DNA of 64,000 bases from Gliomastix tumulicola (taxonomy: Eukaryota > Ascomycota > Sordariomycetes > Hypocreales > Bionectriaceae): the NCBI GenBank assembly GCA_001599755.1, contig BCHX01000004.1, forward strand, positions 3,534,001-3,598,000, read 5' to 3'. The notes beneath the pieces were generated by a model. That model had not been told where the DNA came from, did not search any database, and was given only the letters and a program-made list of their open reading frames with translations. The first letter of the stretch is position 1, and each line of letters opens with the position of its first letter. The position numbers were made by a program, and so were the translations under genes. Of the stretch, positions 22,444 to 33,406 are shown one piece after another.

Positions 22444-24132
22444 CTACATAATGAAGACTTGAGGCTTTGGGAGTAAAGAGGGCCAATCCCCATTCTGGTT
22501 GGGATCACACGTCCATATGGTTGTGAGAAGCTCCAGAGCTTTCTGAAGGTTCACAAATCCGTTGCGGTGGTACTGACCCTCGAGGAACTCCTTGAGAAAC
22601 GCTTGATTCTCAGGTCGTCGGCTCCCCGAGGCAGCAATAAAGCAAGGCCAAACCAGAGCATGCTTGCCCGTCGACGAGTCAGGAAGAGACTTCAGCGTCT
22701 CCACGAACCGCTCGATAGCGTCTTCGTTCGAGGTTGTGCGTCCGTTGCCTAGAAGCACACGTTCGAGGTAGATGTCAAAAGCCTGCTGTCTCAGGGCAGC
22801 TATAGAGCCGAAGAGCGTCGAAAAGGAAGGGTATAATCGGTCGTAATAGTGTAAGCAGTCGAAGCTCGTCTCGGATTGGGATACTATGACTTGCATGCCA
22901 TCATACTGACTCAGAAGAGGTGCAGCATAGACACGCATTCTAATGGCCAGAGTTAAATCGGACAGCCCGGGGAGTTCAAGACAGAAAGTGGGTGATGGAT
23001 GGACACTTACTTGTGTATTTGGCGTAGAGAGAAGTCACCTACTTCTCCTCCGTCTGCGATGCCTTTCTCTCCGCCAATGGCATTAAGTGCTGACTGGAGC
23101 ATATTGAAGATGATTGGAAAGTCAGAGCATCCATTGATCATGACAACGACAAGGAGCACGATGATCGAAAGCACCACAGCCTGTTTGGTCTGCGTGTCGA
23201 ACTCTGGTAGGTCTTGTCTGCTTTGTAACTTGCGAATGACGCGAGAGTAAAGCTTGTGCGGGTCAACGAGAGCTAAAGGAAGGGAACCGCACTCGGAAGA
23301 GTGGAAAGCCGACGCAGCTAAGACAGCATCAAGGACAAGGTCGTCTGTTCGTGCTATTGGAAGCAGCAGCTGCCGCCAGCCGTTGTGGCGATCATCGACC
23401 ACGACCATCTCGGGGGCAATTTTTTCGGAAACTGTGAGAACGGAACTTTTGTGAGCTGCGTGTCTCGCTCGCTGTGCCGTGGCCATTGGGCTTAGTGCGG
23501 GCGTCTTGACTCACAGTGGTTCAGCAGGGCTTCTTTCCATGCATCCAGGTATCCCAGTGTGGGTAGACGGAAAGCTGGCTCGCTAGGATCCCATGTGGTA
23601 GGAGATGCTTCTGCCTCCAGTCCCGTGCAGTTGACTAAAGCATGACAGGGCTCAGGAGTGTGGCCAGGATTAAGCGACCCAGACTGTACCACATCATTAT
23701 CAGAGCCGCCCCCAACGCCCTGCATTGAATGGCACGGGCTAGAGGAGAGTGCGCGGTGATCTAGGCCCAATCGGGATCTGGGAGCAAGGCCTTCGCGAGC
23801 AGGAAAGTTGGAACGATCGGGCTGCGTAGAGAAGCCGGCATCCCTATGCGTGTTGTGCGGTGAGACATGAGCCTTGGCGGTTTTGCCATCTTGGTAAGCG
23901 AGAGTGCTATCCCGACGGAATCTGTATCTGATCCCATAGCCGCTGCATGCGATGCCTCGGGACTGGCACTTTCCACAGACAGGCTGCGCATTGTCGCAGT
24001 TGACGCGTCGTTGGGAGCATTCGTAGCATCCTGCAGATACAGTCACCCCAAACCCTTCTTTCACCACCTGTGCCGGGAGGGGGTCTCACCCTTGACCTTG
24101 GGCACATAGGTGCGTTTCTTCCGCTTTCCCAT
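22444..24132 (-). CDS. Zn2Cys6 fungal transcription factor
   Basis: Minus-strand exons 24132-24090, 24030-23515, 23431-23011 and 22939-22444 give 491 aa. A basic start, MGKRKKRTYVPKVK, precedes the zinc cluster: Cys16-x2-Cys19-x6-Cys26-x6-Cys33-x2-Cys36-x6-Cys43. The first exon is only 43 nt and splicing joins it to the codon just before the first cysteine. A Ser-rich linker follows. The C-terminal half, with LVLDAVLAASAFHSSE and VVLSIIVLLVVVMINGC, resembles the helical regulatory region (Fungal_trans_2-like) of these factors. It is nuclear and should bind CGG-type sites. It lies tail to tail with the amine oxidase, so it could control that gene, but this is only positional. Confidence 0.92.
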
Positions 24133-26464
24133 CCCAAAGGCTTATCTTCCGTATTTGACTAGGTGTCCGTAGGTATCTGCGGAAACGGGCGGCAATGGGT
24201 GGCGTTTATTGCAAGCACCAGACGAGTAGCATCGCTCAAAATTCTCTTGTCCGTAGCACAAGCATCGGTGCGGACACGACAGCGCTGGCAAGGTCGGATA
24301 GTGATGAGGGCCGTTAAGTGTGACGGCAGGTGGCCGTGGAAGTCTATCACAACGGCTGAGACATGGGCTTTAGTTGCAGGATGGTCTGCTCCGCTTTGCC
24401 TGACCGCAAGACCTAGCGTCAGTGTCTCATTGTTCTTGAGTGCAGGCCGATGTGCGGCAGGCAGAGTTCAGAGTCCCTACCCCGCCTATCTGGACGTTGA
24501 CTGGCTCTTTTCCTTCTCGTTCTTCCCCACCACCATCTTCGCACGCGATGCAAGGGTGCTAGACTCAGGACTCAGAGAAGTGGAACCTCAACTCTCACCG
24601 ATGCGCCACCCTTCTCTCCCATTCTATGGAACTATCCGTGTGCTGATAGGAGGATCACTCTGGAAGAAAGGAGGCGGCGGGGGCTATATGCAGGCTGGGC
24701 GAATCAGGCGCAAGCACACTATCACTCCGTGACTCCGTCCATGAGGCATGTCTCACACAATTCCAGACTATCGATGCACGTTGTGCGGAAACGAAACAGA
24801 GCCAGAATGAGAAGCGATGGTCTCTGTCGAGCGCCGCGAGTCAGTGCTAGGATTCTAGACGTACGGAGCGGACCCGGTCTGCTGTCAAATCGAACATATG
24901 GGCGATGCCTAATACCTCTCGTTCAACATTAGCCCTGACACTAGCTGAGTTCTGGCTTCCTTTCGCAGTCTCTATTCTACCCCGGCCCTTGGACGCATCC
25001 ACTTACGGAGTATTGGAAATGATAGATCTCGGGACAGGCCCGTTAGCGACGATCCGTCTCCTTCGTCTGAGGCCAAAGCATCGTGGAGGGAGACTGGAGA
25101 AAGAAGAGCCCCGGCGAGCAGTGTCTGCAAGCACGAAATCCAGACCGCCTTTTCAACTCATCACCTCCAGTCTCGTACCCCGGGGCCAGTCAATCGAGAA
25201 TCGGGACAGGGTCAGGGATCGCCAACTTAACTACCGCTTGTTGACAAGCGTGGGTCGATGATGGTGTGGGATGGTGGGATGGACAAGGGAGAAGCAACGA
25301 ACCCCTGTCTGGCTCAAGCATCATAGCCCAATCAGACCCCTGGCTAGGATTGTCTCATTTTCGTTGCTTTTTGCTCCGGCCATTCTTGCTTCTGTCTTGA
25401 CAAATTCTTGTCCGAGCTGTGCTGGAAACCACGCCGTGGCGCACAGAATATGCAGCTAGCTCTGCAGGTGTGATGCAGAACCTTTCTCATCGACCTGAGC
25501 GCATGGTCCCCAACGTCGCCATGTGACGCCAGGGAAAGCAGGGAATGGGAGGCGTCCTGGCCGACCAGGTCTAGCTCGGTTATTGTGACCTCGCTCCCTT
25601 GCATTGGGATGACCGTCGGCGAACCAGGAAGAAGAACCGGAGTGACTAAAAGAAAGGTAAGATCCGACGGCAGACCCATGACTGGTCGTGTCTGCTGCCA
25701 CGCGAGAATATGGTCGGGATGAAATGCGGGCAGAAGCAAAGCAAGAGGGGAGGAGAAGGAAAAGAGGGGTTGTGTTGGTGTTGGTGCAGGGAAGTTTTTC
25801 GTCTGCAGGTTGCCGTCTTACGGGTGGTAGCAGCTGCAGCTGCAGCAGTAGCAGCAGTTGCAGCAGTAGCAACGGTAGCATTGGCAGCGGAGGGAGGTGC
25901 GATTGGCCCTCGCACTTGCCTCTGCCCCAGTCCGCTCTTCGTCCCAAAATCAACCTGGCACCTGGAAAGCCCAAAATCAAGATACGGCAAGGAAGGTGCA
26001 CCACCCGGTCGACCCTCCCCTGCTGCACCCTGCCGTCACCCACCAGGAAGTCACTCCGGGCTGTACCTTCCCTCCCACCACCGCGTCTGTTCTGCTGCTG
26101 TTCTGCTGCTGCACTCACCCTCTCACCTTGCACCTCGTGCCCCCTCCACCCCATTTTCATATAGAGAGCCTCTTTCGTCCTCTCCCGCCCGTAAATCTAT
26201 ATATTCGTCGCTTCCCCCAACCATCCCAAAGAAACACTCTCCTTCCCTTTCTCCATCCACAGTCCTCACCACGCCTCTTCTGTTTGGCTTCACACCTTCT
26301 GGCCAGACCATCGGCTCACACATCTTGATACCTTGCCTTGCTGTCTAGCATCACCCAGTTTATCTCAGCAGTGTGCTTGGTGCATCTTTCCATCGTCACC
26401 ATACCTTCTTCTTTTCCTTGTTTACTACGCCCCAGAGACCCTCTAGTCGCGTCTCGCTGCCACG
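24133..26464. other. Long divergent spacer with pyrimidine-rich leader
   Basis: 2.3 kb with no supported gene. The first part is the promoter of the Zn2Cys6 gene. From about 25990 to 26464 the plus strand is strongly C/T-rich, as in a long 5' leader of the downstream gene. A CAG-type repeat lies at 25829-25890. Confidence 0.5.
25829..25890 (+). repeat. Imperfect CAG/GCA triplet tract
   Basis: Imperfect GCA/CAG triplets, including two overlapping CAGCTG palindromes, in noncoding DNA upstream of the 540-aa unknown. Confidence 0.85.
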
Positions 26465-28144
26465 ATGGAGGCTCTAGACATCCCGTTTGTCTACGAGGGC
26501 GAACCTTGCCGAGGCGCTAAGGATAGCAACGGCAATTGGTATCCTCTCATGGCAACCCTCGATGAGCAGAACCGCTTCCGAGATCGCGAAGTCAGTCGGC
26601 TCTGGCACCAGTATCGCGGAGGCCAGTACAAGAAGGCCACCGGAGATTCTACCCCGTCCTCGTCGGTCTGCATGGTCAACACCAATGACATCCAAGTCTC
26701 CAAGACCTACCATGCTTTCACTGATGAGATCATCAGCATCGACGTCTTCACCAAGGACCCTGAGCGTTGGCCGGATGTGAACATTTTTGGCTACAATGGT
26801 CAGGATCACTGCCTGGCTTTCCGCGGTCAAGCATGCCACTATGGCTCGTTCTACGCTTTTGCGCAGTTGCTCGTCGTTCAGGGCAAAGTTGACACGTTCT
26901 ACAAGTCGCCTTCCGAGATCAAGTTCCCGCCCGAAGGTCTCCGTCCCAATCTCACCTACAAAGAGTTCGCTGGCCAAGTCGAGATAGTCGAGTACGCAGC
27001 CTGGCTCAAGGACTTCCCTGACGGTGCCCTCCAAAACAGTAAGTCCTATCCCCAAACATTCTGACTATGCAGTGAAGCTAACGATCCTCACTTAGCCGAG
27101 GCCGTGAATCTATTTGCCTTTCTTCAGAACAATTCGCCTCTGGTCAAGCCGGCTCAGATGGAGCTTGACCAACAACAGAGCCAGAACAGCGCCGATGGCA
27201 TGTCAGCTGGCGGCCTGAACTCTCCACCTTCTCTCCAGATTGATGAAGGCAGCGAGTGCCATGACCCCGAACAAATGGCCAAGGCAGACTCGCCTACTTT
27301 GGCCTCCTTGGCTGGTGGCCATCATATTGAAGAGACTTCGTCTATTCTTACGACCGCCGCTATCTCGACTAGTCCTAGTGGTACCGTTGACCACGCTGAA
27401 GATCAGCCTGCACCTTCCACCCCCTACCAAACCGAGGCTCCTCAGATTGAGGGCCACAGTGATGGAGAGTGTCTCGACACTATCCTCAAAAGTGTCTCTC
27501 CTATGCTTCTCGACACCAGCAACGAAGGTCATCACGAAGAGTGCCCCCAGTCACCTGCACACTCTGATGTTCCGGGCAGTCCCTGGTCTCTCTTCGGCGA
27601 GTGTGAAGATGATAGCGCAAGCCAGATTGGAGGCGGAACCCCACTCCGGGAGCATGAGGTCACCCAAACTTCCCGCAGAACAAGTTCTCTCGGAGACCTT
27701 GGTCCTGGTCTTGCAAGCCTGTTGCTTGAGAACGCGCTGGAGGCTCCCTTAGTCGCGGTCCCTGAAGCGCCATTCTCGGATGAGCAAGAAGTAGTTGCAC
27801 AGGAACAAGAGACAGCTTCTGCCGAGGAGCAGACGGTTCCTGTCGAGCAAGACGGAGCTGTGACACAGCAGAAGACTCAGCAAGAAGAAGACGACGCTGA
27901 AATAGCCGCAAAGCTTGCGGCTGAGCTAGCGACTGAAGTATCGCGTGCGAACAGATATTCCCTGCGACGAAGGGCGACTTCGACCACCCAGGGAGACAAC
28001 CTGGATTGGACAAAGTCGTCCAAGTCCACGCCTGCGAAGCCGCCTGCGAAGACACCTGCGGCTTCCACGAACGGAAAGTCTACAGCCAAAGTCAAGAAGG
28101 CACCAGCCAAGAAGGGTGTTGCAAAGACCGTCAGGCGACGCTGA
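26465..28144 (+). CDS. Protein of unknown function, acidic with basic tail
   Basis: Exons 26465-27038 and 27096-28144 give 540 aa. I do not recognise the family. Residues 1-190 look folded, with well-spaced aromatics (NGNWYPLMATLDEQNRFRDR, VNIFGYNGQDHCLAFRGQ, HYGSFYAFAQLLVV). Residues about 200-450 are Ser/Thr/Pro/Glu/Gln-rich and acidic, hence probably disordered. The last 60 residues are Lys/Ala/Pro-rich (KKAPAKKGVAKTVRRR), like a histone-H1 tail or nuclear localisation signal. This suggests a nuclear, DNA- or chromatin-associated protein, by composition only. The start is the first ATG after a long C/T-rich leader. The gene converges on the cerato-platanin gene. Confidence 0.8.
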
Positions 28145-28609
28145 TTTGGTCGACCGGGTCTCCCTTCTGAAGCCCGCTGTTTGATTGAGAGTTGATTGGG
28201 TAATATGTGCGTGTATCCATCTGGCTAGTAAACGCAGGCTACGATGGGTCATTTGTCTTGGGTCTCTTTCTTTCTTTTTGGTCCTCTCTCTTTTTTTTTC
28301 CTTTTTTTTTTCTGTTTTTTCTTTTCTTCTTCTCTTCTTCCTGTCATGTATTGGCCTGTTGTGATGAAATGGAGGATTTTAAGGTACGGGAGGAGGAAGG
28401 TTCTTTGGTCCAGCGGATTGGTTCATCACACCGGTGATTATCTAGACGGTCACGACGCAAGCCTGGGGTTGGATGGACGGTGCTGGGGGTCACAAACTGT
28501 TTTTATCTCAACACAAGAAACTTATGTCTGCCTAGCAACCATGGTCTGTCTTTATGAATACATCGCCCGACCCGTCTCAATCAGTGGTGTCCTCAACGCA
28601 AAGCAACAC
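28145..28609. other. Convergent 3' region with T-rich tract
   Basis: Lies between the stops of two converging genes. Most of 28265-28341 is T/C on the plus strand, including runs of nine to eleven T. No gene seen. Confidence 0.6.
28265..28341 (+). repeat. Polypyrimidine (T-rich) tract
   Basis: About 75 bases of almost pure T and C between converging genes. It may help 3'-end formation on either strand, but it is low complexity and no function can be shown. Confidence 0.8.
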
Positions 28610-29104
28610 CTAGTCTTCAATGCCACATTCGGAGAGGTCAACCTCAGTAGAGGTGGCATCGATCCTTCCAAGGGCCTCAGCCTGGCCGCCGGTGAGGGTG
28701 TTCATGGCAGTCAGGGCAATGTTGAAGCCTTCGACGGCGAGATCGATAGCCAGAATGTTGACGCTGTTTCCCTCGTACTCAAGCTTCCAGCAGGTTCCGC
28801 AGCCGGTCGAGTTCCAGCCCTTGACGACGTACGCGCCGCCAATGTTGGGGAAGTCGGGGATGTCGCCCTGCTTAGACCAGCCCCAGCGGTCGATGACCCC
28901 ATTTGCTCCGTTAGAGCAGGTGACGGCCTCGAGGGAGCGGTCGGCGTCCTCGTAGCCGCGGTCGTAGGAAACTGCGAAATCATGCGGTGAGACTCTGGTG
29001 CCTGTCTGCTGTATGCAGTGTCACGGAGATCGGGTCAACGTACCTGTGATGGCCGTGGCCAGCGTGCCGAAAGTGATGAGGGAGAGGATGTTGGAGGTCT
29101 TCAT
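28610..29104 (-). CDS. Cerato-platanin family secreted protein
   Basis: Minus-strand exons 29104-29044 and 28971-28610 give 140 aa. A signal peptide of about 20 residues (MKTSNILSLITFGTLATAIT) is followed by the family hallmarks VSYDRGYEDADRSL, CSNGANGVI, IPRFP-like IPDFPNIGGAYVV, GWNSTGCGTCWKLEY and the C-terminal SECGI. Four cysteines are present, matching the two disulfides of the double-psi beta-barrel. Family members (snodprot1, Epl1, Sm1) are small abundant proteins of the fungal wall and medium that bind chitin oligomers and act as elicitors of plant defence. The reading frame is complete and typical in length. A TATA box lies 179-185 bases upstream on the same strand. Confidence 0.95.
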
Positions 29105-29282
29105 CTTGACGGTTGGGATGATGAGGTGGATGTTGCTTGTGTGAACGAGATGAGGAATGTTTGGTCCAAAAAGATGCCGAAAGTACTGTGTTTGTGTGTT
29201 GATGATGGTTTTCTTTGAGGCCGGTGTGTTCTGAGTTGTTGAGATGGAACTGCGTCTAGGTACGTACGGGATGCCTCCTCGT

Positions 29283-29289
29283 ATTTATA
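29283..29289 (-). promoter_or_regulatory. TATA box of the cerato-platanin gene
   Basis: Reads TATAAAT on the minus strand, 179-185 bases before the start codon. A canonical TATA box suits a highly and conditionally expressed secreted protein. Confidence 0.6.
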
Positions 29290-30337
29290 CACATTTTTTT
29301 CTTCCTAACTTTCTGAAAGCTCGCGGAGTAGCACTTTCCCTCGCAATACTGTCGACTCGCAACTCTGCCTCGTCTATGACGTTCCACCCACGGGCCCCGT
29401 GAAGCAACCACGAGCTTCCCGTATACGAGCAGGAACGGGGCTGGGCAAGCAAACGGGATGAGCATGGCACTTGCTTAAGTTCTTGTGCCATGTTACCAAA
29501 AAAAAAAAAGACGTTTTTCTCGTCTGGCGGTTTCACCTTCTCAGCGTCTACTGGTCCGTGCGTGCAGAAGCTCCGAACGCCCTCCAGTCGGACCGTCGGA
29601 CTTGCTGTCAGGAGGCTCGCAAGTTGAGAGGCATATAGGTTGGAGATGATCGGAGGTACATCAAATGAGCGGATGTCGTATTCAGTCGCGTACAGCATCT
29701 ATCACAGGGAGCACAATGACCAGATTAGACGGGGGGGGCCAGTATGGCATGCGGTGTGCTGGCATCTTCTTTCATGTGCCCCTTGTGTGACAACGTGGTT
29801 TGCGTGCTACCTATCGTATCACAACGAGTGCGTGAGAAAACCAAAAAGACTCCTAGCAGCGCGTACTGTCCGCGCGGGCACAGCCAATAGGTACTTACCC
29901 AACGGGCTTCTCGCAAATGAAGAGTGGGAGGCTAGGTTTGGGGAGCGCGTGATGGGACTGTCTCACTTGAGACATCGTATCGAAGCGACGATCTCTGACT
30001 GCCGAGCAGGGGTGGGCATCTGTCCCGGGCACTTGTGACGGGCACAGGACAGTCGGTCAGCGGCCAGGAGCTCGTATTCAGGGCGACGACAGTTGGCAGT
30101 GAGTGCTTTCTTTGGTCTCGAGATGCGTGGCTGGCTGCCGATGCTACGTACGCCTCCGGATGGATGCGTCGCGGTCCCGGATGCTGTTGATATTGGGGAT
30201 GGGCTGGGCTGGGCTGGGACCTGCTGTGTAATGCGGAGCGACCTCTGCGCCTACTGCGGCCGGCCAACAGCGTCTGGGTTCCGGCGGTCTCACGGAGATT
30301 AGGACCAGAGTTGGTTACCGTCGCTTTTTCCTGCAGG

Positions 30338-30376
30338 GTGTGTCTGTGTCTGTGTCTGTGTCTGTGTGTCTGTGTC
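30338..30376 (+). repeat. TGTGTC hexanucleotide repeat
   Basis: About six near-perfect units of TGTGTC in noncoding DNA. Confidence 0.9.
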
Positions 30377-31014
30377 GAGGTTGCACGGCGGTCCAGTTGA
30401 GGTTGTGCTACTGCGCTGTAACGGTGGCTTGGGGTCTAGATTCCAGGGCAGCGTGAAGGTCGGTCGGAGGGGTGACACTGGGAGCAGCAGCCATCTGCGT
30501 GGGTGTACCGGATACAACTGCTCATGGTTGATCCTCTCGAGCAATCGTGTACTCCGTATGCACTGCATAGCACTTGAGATGCGCTGGGGGAGCTGATGTT
30601 GCGGCATGCACAATTCTTGTCCGTATCAAGCTGCCCGTGCTGGCCAGCCTACCCTAGAGACAGCATGTGCTTGCTCAGAAGGGCGCCCTGTTGCATGCAT
30701 CATGGACGCCTACCTTAGGTAGTCGCCTTACAGCATGGGGTAATATATCACCAAAAAATCAAAGTTAAAGGCAACAAGAAGGAGTATAACGAGCATAGGA
30801 ATCTTAAAGGAGCGAAAGACAAAGTAAGCGTTGCTGAAATTCATCCGTGCAGCCATCGTCAACCCACAAATTGCACCGATTCTGCCCCTCCATGACAGCC
30901 CCTCCCTTCCGATGTTCGGCGCTAGAAGTTTAGAACTTCACCCCAGCTTCAAGGTCGAGGAGGGCAGGGAAAACGAAGACGGGCAAAAACCCCAGGGCAA
31001 TCGCACACGCACGC

Positions 31015-31037
31015 AGAGAGAGAGAGAGAGAGAGAGA
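31015..31037 (+). repeat. GA dinucleotide repeat in the THR1 5' leader
   Basis: Eleven GA units ending five bases before the homoserine kinase start codon, so almost certainly in its 5' UTR. Confidence 0.9.
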
Positions 31038-31042
31038 CAACA

Positions 31043-32267
31043 ATGACAATGACCTCCTTCGTCATCAAGACGCCGTGCTCGAGCGCCAACATCGGCCCGG
31101 GCTTCGACGTCATCGGCCTCGCCCTGTCCGTCTACCTCGAGCTGCACGTCACCATCGACCGCAGCAAGGCCTCGTCCGACCAGCCGCTCAACTGCCGCGT
31201 CACGTACGAGGGCCAGGGCGCGGACACGGGCGACATCGACCTCGACCCGCAGAACAACCTGATCACGCGCGTGGCGCTGTACGTGCTGCGCTGCCACGAC
31301 CAGCGCGCGTTCCCCGTCGAGACGCACGTCCACATCAAGAACCCGATCCCGCTCGGGCGCGGGCTGGGGAGCTCGGGCGCCGCCGTCGTGGCCGGCGTGA
31401 TGCTGGGCAAGGAGGTTGGCGGGCTGGCGCATCTGACGGAGGACCGGCTGTTCGACTACTGCCTCATGATCGGTGAGTTCTTGCTTGCTGCCGAGAAGAG
31501 CAGGGAGAGGAAGTGGACGGAGAGCTGACAGAGATGGGCTGCTGTAGAGAGACACCCTGACAATGTTGGGGCTGCGCTATTCGGAGGCTTCGTTGGCACG
31601 TATCTGAAGCCCCTCACGGCCGAGGATGTTGCCCGGATCGAGATCCCTCTCAGTGAAGTCCTGCCCGCACCGGCAGGAGGCGTCGACACGGGAGAGAAGC
31701 CCCCGGCGCCGCCGTACGGCATTGGCCATCATATCAAGTTCCCCTGGACGAAGGAAATCAAGGCCATTGCCATAATCCCCGACTTCATCGTCCCTACCCA
31801 CAAGGCCCGCGAGGTCCTGCCCGACAAATACGCCCGGCCGGATGTGGTGAGTTTACCAGCCCTAGAGACACGGATGGAGGAAACATGCAGTGAAGCTGAC
31901 CATGGTTCTCTAGATCTTCAACCTCCAGAGGATAGCCCTCCTCCCCGTGGCGCTGGGACAGTCTCCTCCCGACCCGGAGCTCATCCACCTCGCCATGCAG
32001 GACAAGGTCCACCAGCCCTACCGCCAGACCCTCATCCCGGGCCTCAACCAGATCGTCGAGTCCATGTCGCCCAAGACGGACGAGGGCTTCCTCGGCGTCT
32101 GCCTCTCGGGCGCCGGGCCGACCATCCTCGCGCTGGCCACGCACAACTTCGAGGCCATCGCCGAGAAGATCATCGGCAAGCTGAGGGAGTTCAATGAGAA
32201 CAAGAACCTGGCCTGCGACTGGAAGGTGTTGGAGCCTGCCGAGGGGACCAAGGTTTTCCCGGCGTGA
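31043..32267 (+). CDS. thr1: Homoserine kinase (THR1)
   Basis: Phosphorylates homoserine with ATP in the cytosol, the committed step toward threonine. Exons 31043-31472, 31548-31846 and 31914-32267 give 360 aa, close to 357 in yeast. The protein is a GHMP kinase: the N-terminal motif PCSSANIGPGFDVIGLAL, the ATP-binding loop PIPLGRGLGSSGAA (about 101-114), ERHPDNVGAALFGG and the C-terminal CLSGAGPTILAL are all present. The codon for the glutamate of ERHPDN is split by intron 1. A GA repeat abuts the start codon. Confidence 0.97.
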
Positions 32268-33406
32268 CATGTGGAATGATGAAGATAGACGGAGAAAAGT
32301 ATATGTATCGCATCTAGAACAATGTTTAGGTATAGGGGGTGATGTCTTGAAGGATCGCTACCCGCATCCCCCTTTCTTACTCCATGTGAAGGGATTCTAA
32401 CCTGAGCCTCACCTCACCCTCGCCTCACCTTCATGTTACCCTACATCTTCAGCCCCCCTAAATCTGGTGAGATCAGAAGCTTGATGGCGTTAAAGTGCGC
32501 TGTATGTGTTCAAGTAACCGGTTGAGTGGCCTAGTTGGCTGTGACATCGGTGAGGGTTGTGGGTGCGTGTTCAAGTAAGTCTCTCGCTTCGGGGTGCGAG
32601 AGGCTGCTGAGCCTCACTACACGGGTGGGTTACGGCCAGTTCGATTTGTCGACTGGCTTTGTTTTTATTTTTTATTTTACTTGATTTCTTTTTCTTGCAT
32701 GTTGTTTAAGTCTTGGTCTTCAAATCCCATTCTTGGGTGTCTTAAGGGAAGCTAGGATATCACTACCAATAGAGACGAGCCACAGCCGAGGATAGGTTGT
32801 GCTCTGGATTTTCTGGCCTATGATACCTTGATCACTTCACCACGAAAAGAATTTATGAAGAGACGAATGCAATGTGCAGCCGTGCCGTCTAGCAGATCTA
32901 ATTTCTCCTTGAGCATTGTCAGGTGGTTGATTGGCTGAGAGAGCAAACATTGGAGTCAATCACGGCCAAGCCCAAGGCACCAACTGGGATGCTAGGTACG
33001 GTAGCTATAAAAATTAGTGCACTTCTAGTCTATCTGAAAATTGGTTTCGAAAGAAAGCCTTGGTATCAGATGCTGACCGAGAAGAGAGTGATCCGGATGC
33101 AGACCTGGAACTTACACCGATGCCTCGGCCCAACTAAAGTGGGACCCCGCCTATAGCGATCTCACGACCATTAACGGGTCATCCTCATCCTGCCTCTCTT
33201 TCTGAAAAGTCCCCCTTATCTCTCTCCCCTCCCATGATAGCGACAACCTGGCAGCCTCTCTGCTCGGCCAGCACGCTCTTCTGCCTCCTCCGCGCGGTGC
33301 CGCTCTGGACTATCGCGCTTCTCGGGCTCCTCCTGATCGGCCTCCGAGACCGCCTCCGCAAGACGCCGTCGTCTGAGACACGGGGCGGCGCACCATCACC
33401 ACCATC
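32268..33406. other. Spacer between THR1 and the thioesterase-like gene
   Basis: 1.1 kb. It holds the structured tRNA-like element described separately at 32506-32700, T-rich sequence after it, and a C/T-rich leader before the next gene. No protein-coding gene is supported. Confidence 0.55.
32506..32700 (+). ncRNA. Possible Pol III transcript or tRNA-derived SINE remnant
   Basis: An A-box-like sequence TGGCCTAGTTGG (32527-32538) fits the tRNA consensus, and a B-box-like GTGTTCAAGTA (32567-32577) follows at tRNA-like spacing, but no cloverleaf forms. Downstream are three hairpins: CTCTCGC/GCGAGAG (32581-32602, 7 bp), GAGGCT/AGCCTC (32600-32615, overlapping the first) and GCCAGT/ACTGGC (32635-32657). 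A T-rich stretch with runs of five and six T follows, as at a Pol III stop. The direct repeat GTGTTCAAGTAA occurs at 32507-32518 and 32567-32578. All of this is seen directly; that it is transcribed or mobile is inference. Confidence 0.35.

Larger units (their letters stand above)
29105..31042. other. Divergent spacer, cerato-platanin and homoserine kinase
   Basis: 1.9 kb without a supported gene. It contains the cerato-platanin TATA box, an A run at 29498-29509, a TGTGTC repeat, a GGGCT repeat near 30201-30218 and a GA repeat at the right edge. Confidence 0.5.

Noticed and set aside
25688..26348. Several open frames of 114-234 codons on both strands in the C/T-rich leader
   Set aside because: Composition follows the pyrimidine bias and the CAG tract; no domains; better explained as leader.
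32630..32660. Second B-box-like sequence AGTTCGATTTG suggesting an intact tRNA T-arm
   Set aside because: The flanking stem leaves a loop far longer than seven bases and no acceptor stem or anticodon arm can be drawn, so an intact tRNA is not called.
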